From NCBI GenBank assembly GCA_946811695.1, contig OX328128.1, forward strand, positions 28,304,510 through 28,368,509: DNA of 64,000 nt. Reading direction: 5' to 3'. A program made the translations under genes and the position numbers. Positions 60,085-64,000 of the stretch are shown one piece after another (positions within the stretch are counted from its first letter, which is position 1; every line of letters begins with the position of its first letter). This DNA comes from Gonocerus acuteangulatus. Lineage: Eukaryota > Arthropoda > Insecta > Hemiptera > Coreidae. The notes beneath the pieces were generated by a model. It had not been told where the DNA came from and did not search any database. It worked only from the letters and a program-made list of their open reading frames with translations.

Positions 60085-61234
60085 GCACCGCAGAAACTGA
60101 AACTGGAGAATTTCTGCGTGTTTCCGTTTATATCCCTAGTGCCATTAGTAAAGAAGAGGAAGCAGTTTTTAGTAGATTTTGATCTTTTGTGAAACATATA
60201 AAATAAACGGAAATTACTTCATCCTCTTTTTCAACGTTCGCTCTTGAAAACACTATACCCAAAAAAGTTTTTCATTTTTTTTTTACTTTGTTTTACTCAA
60301 ATAGTCATTTAACAGTTAAGTGCAATTTACAAAAAACGTCCAATTAAAAAGTGAGGTAAAACACAGGAGTAACCCCCTTCAAAAGAACACAACTACGTAA
60401 TACATTCGAAGTTATAAACACTTATTTCGTAATACATTCGAAGTTATAAACACTTATTTCTCCAATTGACAATGCTCCATCGAATATTACTTGTTATAGA
60501 ATTAATTGAAGGCGTTGGGGGCAAAATAGTGCCAAGCAACATTTTTAACAAACCTTAACTGTAGCTGTTATATTTATGTAGGATATTCTGAGTGACTATC
60601 AGTAGAAATGGTTAGGGACAACAAGATTAAGTAACATACAGAGCTTGTAGTCATATTTTAGTAGCATTTCCATCATAGACTGATAGTCCCAAATAATATC
60701 CAACATATGGCAGCTACAGTTAAGTTTTGGTAAAAATGTTGCTTGGCACTATTTCGCCCCGACCCCTTCAATTCAGCTTTCGAATGGTCACCTTCCACTT
60801 TCCACGATTTCCCTACCGTTTACGAGATATTTTAAATATTATAAGAAGATCCGAAAACTTTTCATGTTTTTTAATAAAATATTTACTTTTAATACTTTAT
60901 TAAGATTGGATTTAAGTCCCAGAATTTAAATGTTTGATATTAGATCAATGCGAAACGTCCGAAAGAGGTATTAACTGAATCAATCGTTTCTGAACACTCA
61001 AACTGAAAATTAGTTGGTAAACTAGTTATATCAACTTTTTTCGTACAGGGTTAAAGACATCGCTTTAATAGTGGTTCCATTCGTTGCCTTGAGTACGGAA
61101 ACCTATGGAAAGAGGACCCACAAGAAAGAATAATAACTCGAAACCGTAGGTGTTTTCCACTCAAAAGCCATGTTCCGCCATTTCGATTAATTGAAATCAG
61201 TCCATTTTTGAGCCAGCCAGAGAGCGAATAGAAA

Positions 61235-61294
<60 letters not shown>

Positions 61295-61404
61295 TTCGAT
61301 CCTCCGTTTTATTCTGAAACATGAAATTTTCTAGTCGGCACTTCAGGATGAGGTCAATTTCATAAGTGGGTTTCCTCCCTATGGAGGGAGGGAGTAAAAG
61401 CCCT
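60085..61404 (+). repeat. element A, copy 7 (old, with nested MITE)
   Basis: A diverged start (tctgcgtgtttccgtttata), module sequence, distal block, (TA)n at 61238-61290 and a decayed hairpin end (gggtttcctccctatgg). A ~37-bp direct duplication (cgtaatacattcgaagttat) lies at 60393-60466. Confidence 0.68.
60506..60771. mobile_element. MITE nested in element A copy 7
   Basis: Inverted ends TTGAAGGCGTTGGGGGCAAA and ...TTTCGCCCCGACCCCTTCAA, with matching agtgccaagcaacattttta inside. 266 bp, non-coding. Confidence 0.85.
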
Positions 61405-61737
61405 AAAAATAAAGATTTTTAAACTAAAATAATAGACGGTATACGCCTTTTTGAGTATTTTACTTTGTTTCAATAAATTTGTATTTAATTGCTACATAGC
61501 AATACAGCTTTGGGGGAAAACATTTACTGAATTTTCTCTGGAGCATTTTCCATTCTGATAGACATTGAACCAATGCGAGCAATGGCTGGTTATAAATCCG
61601 GACTAATTTTCAAGGCTGACATATATCGAGGATGTTTTAAACTGTGTGGAAATGAAAGGAGTTTTGGAAAAACAATTTACCTTGCCACATTTTAAAACGG
61701 AAAATATATTGTTTTATCGCCGCATTTAACTGATGAA

Positions 61738-61738
<1 letters not shown>

Positions 61739-61774
<36 letters not shown>
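61739..61774. repeat. (TA)n microsatellite
   Basis: A TA run of about 35 bases followed by (CA)n. Confidence 0.95.
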
Positions 61775-61782
<8 letters not shown>

Positions 61783-61784
<2 letters not shown>

Positions 61785-62960
61785 GTAGACTCTCCCTTAT
61801 CCGGCGTTCTCTTATCCGTTGCTCTTTCTAATCCGGCGGTCTCCGAGAGGAATGAGGGACAGATCTCGGAACTCACCGGCTCGGGGGATCCTAGAAAACC
61901 TTCTCTTCCTAGCTAGCCAAACATTTATTTCATGGTATTTCATTGAATGGAAGTCAAAGAAGGCATATATATATGTTTCGTTTTAGAGGTAGTACCTTGT
62001 GTTTCTACTAATAAAATAAATGTTTCTCCTAAGGGGACACCTCCACTGGCAGCCTTAGGGTGCACCTACATTGGACCCTCGTATTTCTCCCGATCCGATT
62101 TCGTTTGATCCGATCCGATTTAGTCACAGCTCGCCAGTAATGACCTCGTAGTAAAGTGAAAATGAGTGATTAAGTTAAGAAATAGCACCTAATAAGCATA
62201 GAAACCGTCGATTAGGTTGAATGTTGGAGGTAAGAGAAGTATTGGTATTCATATTTTAAAATTATTTATAAGAAAGGCAACTAGAAGGTTATAAGCATTG
62301 GAAGGTTATAGACGTTGGATAGTTATAAACATCATTCCACACAATTTAATAAACAAGGGAAAACAAAAAACAAAAATGTGAATTGTCAAAGTTGTTCTAA
62401 ATGTTATTTCCTTTGATTAAAATAAAAAAATGCTTTGAAATCGGTTAAGATTTAGAACCTGTAGACCTTTTTGAAACACAGTATGTGGGTTGGCGCTTTT
62501 TTGCTTCGCCGATCTGAAATCGGTCTAGAAACAAACATGTTTGAATGGCCAAGAATCGGTGGCCATCGGATTGGATCGAATGTAGGCACCTCTATTGAGA
62601 TGCATGTGTTTGTTTTTCTTCCGACAGTCGGTGGCTATTGGATCGGATCGCAACGGGTCCAGTGTAGGTGCCCCCTAAGGCAGCTGCAGCTGGAACGGCT
62701 GATTTTATCCCGTCTAGGTCGAACATTCTTAGCGAGTGGAGTGCAAGTGTTGAAGTAATTTTAATAATATGTACCATATTTAATATGCAATACTAAAAAT
62801 GGTATATTTTATTATATCTTCAAATAATAAGGTTTTAAAAATACCTAGATAAGTGACCGCTTCTAACTAAATTCTCTAATCCGGCGTTTTCTCTAATCCG
62901 ACTGTTTTTGGTTCGCAAAATTTGTTTTGCTTAGAAAGTAACTGTTCAAATGTCTAATAA
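61783..62960. mobile_element. pogo/Tigger-like remnant, interrupted by a MITE
   Basis: At 61783 the sequence cagtagactctcccttatcc and the repeated ttatccg/taatccggcg at 61798-61840 resemble pogo-like ends. Related taatccggcgttttctctaa occurs at 62878-62920. No transposase frame remains. The two ends are not cleanly inverted, so the assignment is tentative. Confidence 0.4.
62053..62680. mobile_element. 628-bp TIR element
   Basis: Inverted ends CCTTAGGGTGCACCTACATT and ...AGTGTAGGTGCCCCCTAAGG, with subterminal gatccgat repeats on both sides and cag flanking each end. No transposase frame is present. Confidence 0.8.
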
Positions 62961-62984
62961 AAATCTTATAAACAAATTTTTGAC

Positions 62985-63040
62985 TCGTAGGAACTGCCTC
63001 ATGTTAGTGCGTTTCGTTTATTATTTCTAGTGACATTTTT
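62985..63040 (+). repeat. element A, decayed 5' end
   Basis: gactcgtaggaactgcctca ... ttagtgcgtttcg ... tctagtgac follows the element A start. Confidence 0.55.
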
Positions 63041-63575
63041 AAAAGGGCTCGTCAAAGTTATTGGTTGGTTTGATTCAACATGGCTCAATCCAAGTGAGAA
63101 ATATGTGCAAACAAAATGAAAATTTAAACATAGTAAAGCGCAATGGTTTATAGAATGCTCATTGAGTTTCAAATTGGGATTTGCAATGTTTCTCTAGGTA
63201 AAGCCACATTTTCATGAAGCGAAGGACTGGTCAATCAGAAATGATTCATTTATTTAGGATCTCATGCAAATCTCCCGTCCGCTCTGTGAATTATACTCCA
63301 GTTTTGCATAATTTCTGCCATTCGATGACTCGGAAATGCAGCTTCTATCTCTCTCTTGACTTGTTTGGAAAGTGTTTTAATCTCTATCGATACAATTATT
63401 CTGCTCTAGTTGAATTTCCTTTGAACGAATCGATTCTAAATTGTTGCAAGACTTATTAACTCGTCGTATTTTAATTCGTTAAAAGTCGCAATAGAGGCGG
63501 GTTGTTAATAGTGATCCTAGTATCTCAAAGTACAATAGTACTTTCCAAAGGATTTTTGCTGTTGAAGTTGCACTC

Positions 63576-63579
<4 letters not shown>
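63041..63579. other. unannotated stretch
   Basis: No feature recognised; the 81-codon frame at 63214-63459 has no known domain. Confidence 0.35.
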
Positions 63580-63633
<54 letters not shown>

Positions 63634-63732
63634 TTCTTTGTACTATTTATTGTTTGTCTGGACGTACAAACAATAAATAGTACAAAGAAAATTGGAGTAC
63701 TATTCTTTTGACCTTGGCCATGTATAAAGAAG

Positions 63733-63804
<72 letters not shown>
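63580..63804. repeat. two (TA)n tracts flanking a perfect hairpin
   Basis: TA runs at 63580-63627 and 63737-63804. Between them, about 63632-63690, TTTCTTTGTACTATTTATTG continues to TTTGT, loops over ctggacgt and returns as its exact complement. Confidence 0.92.
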
Positions 63805-63808
<4 letters not shown>

Positions 63809-63941
63809 GACTGATTAGTAAGGATGGGATTTAAAGGAATAGATAATGGGGAAATATTTTAAAGAAGCGGAAATTCCTTTCAAAACTATAATTTACACTC
63901 GGGTTACTATTACATACATAAATATCATAAAACATTGCTAT

Positions 63942-64000
63942 GATGAGAGAAAAGGTTGAGTGAGAGAGGGACAGCTAGATAGAGTTATCAGATATGATCA
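63942..64000. mobile_element. MITE of the 15300-15650 family, cut by window end
   Basis: Begins atgagagaaaaggttgagtg, identical to the inverted right end of the copy at 15300-15650. Confidence 0.65.

Overview
The window is eukaryotic nuclear DNA that is AT-rich, dominated by transposable elements and studded with long (TA)n tracts. It is most likely from an arthropod, probably an insect with a TE-inflated genome. The evidence is two spliced exons of an insect-type SLC22 transporter, arthropod-style non-LTR, Copia and Helitron remnants, and 5S rRNA- and tRNA-headed SINEs. The species cannot be named from the sequence. A 200-base run of N (27198-27397) marks an assembly gap.

The only host protein-coding sequence I can support is on the minus strand. 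Exons at 39781-39884 and 15045-15199 have GT/AG borders and join in frame into the TM2-to-TM4 part of an SLC22 organic cation/carcinine-type transporter. They are separated by a 24.6-kb intron filled with repeats. The first and last exons were not found. Everything from 15200 to 39780 is therefore intron, and most of the rest is probably intron or flank of the same gene.

Layout. 0.5-9 kb: tRNA-like SINE, a minisatellite, a full copy of an unclassified repeat (element A), a non-LTR fragment and two Helitron-like copies. 9-14.4 kb: a fold-back element split by a 5S-derived SINE, a long-TIR element, several SINEs and a 1.2-kb palindrome with hammerhead-ribozyme-like motifs. 15-21.3 kb: transporter exon, a MITE, then four element A copies in alternating orientation. 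22-26 kb: non-LTR fragment, element A and D fragments and a ~130-bp tandem repeat. 26.8-32.5 kb: Helitron-like copy, gap, and two large inverted repeats. 33-39.9 kb: SINE, Helitron-like copy, element A, non-LTR fragments, transporter exon.

41-49.1 kb holds the most striking structure: a Helitron-like element inserted into another copy of itself. Both copies carry Copia retrotransposon pol sequence, and the A|T target is exact with no target duplication. 50-64 kb: a Harbinger-like non-autonomous element with a MADF-like reading frame, element D with a nested 5S SINE, an R2-like endonuclease pseudogene, several MITEs and a GC-richer block of unknown nature.

Recurring themes are clean nested insertions whose target duplications can be read directly, and a ~35-nt 3' tail shared by SINEs with 5S rRNA and several different tRNA heads. 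I see no CRISPR array, operon or prokaryotic feature.
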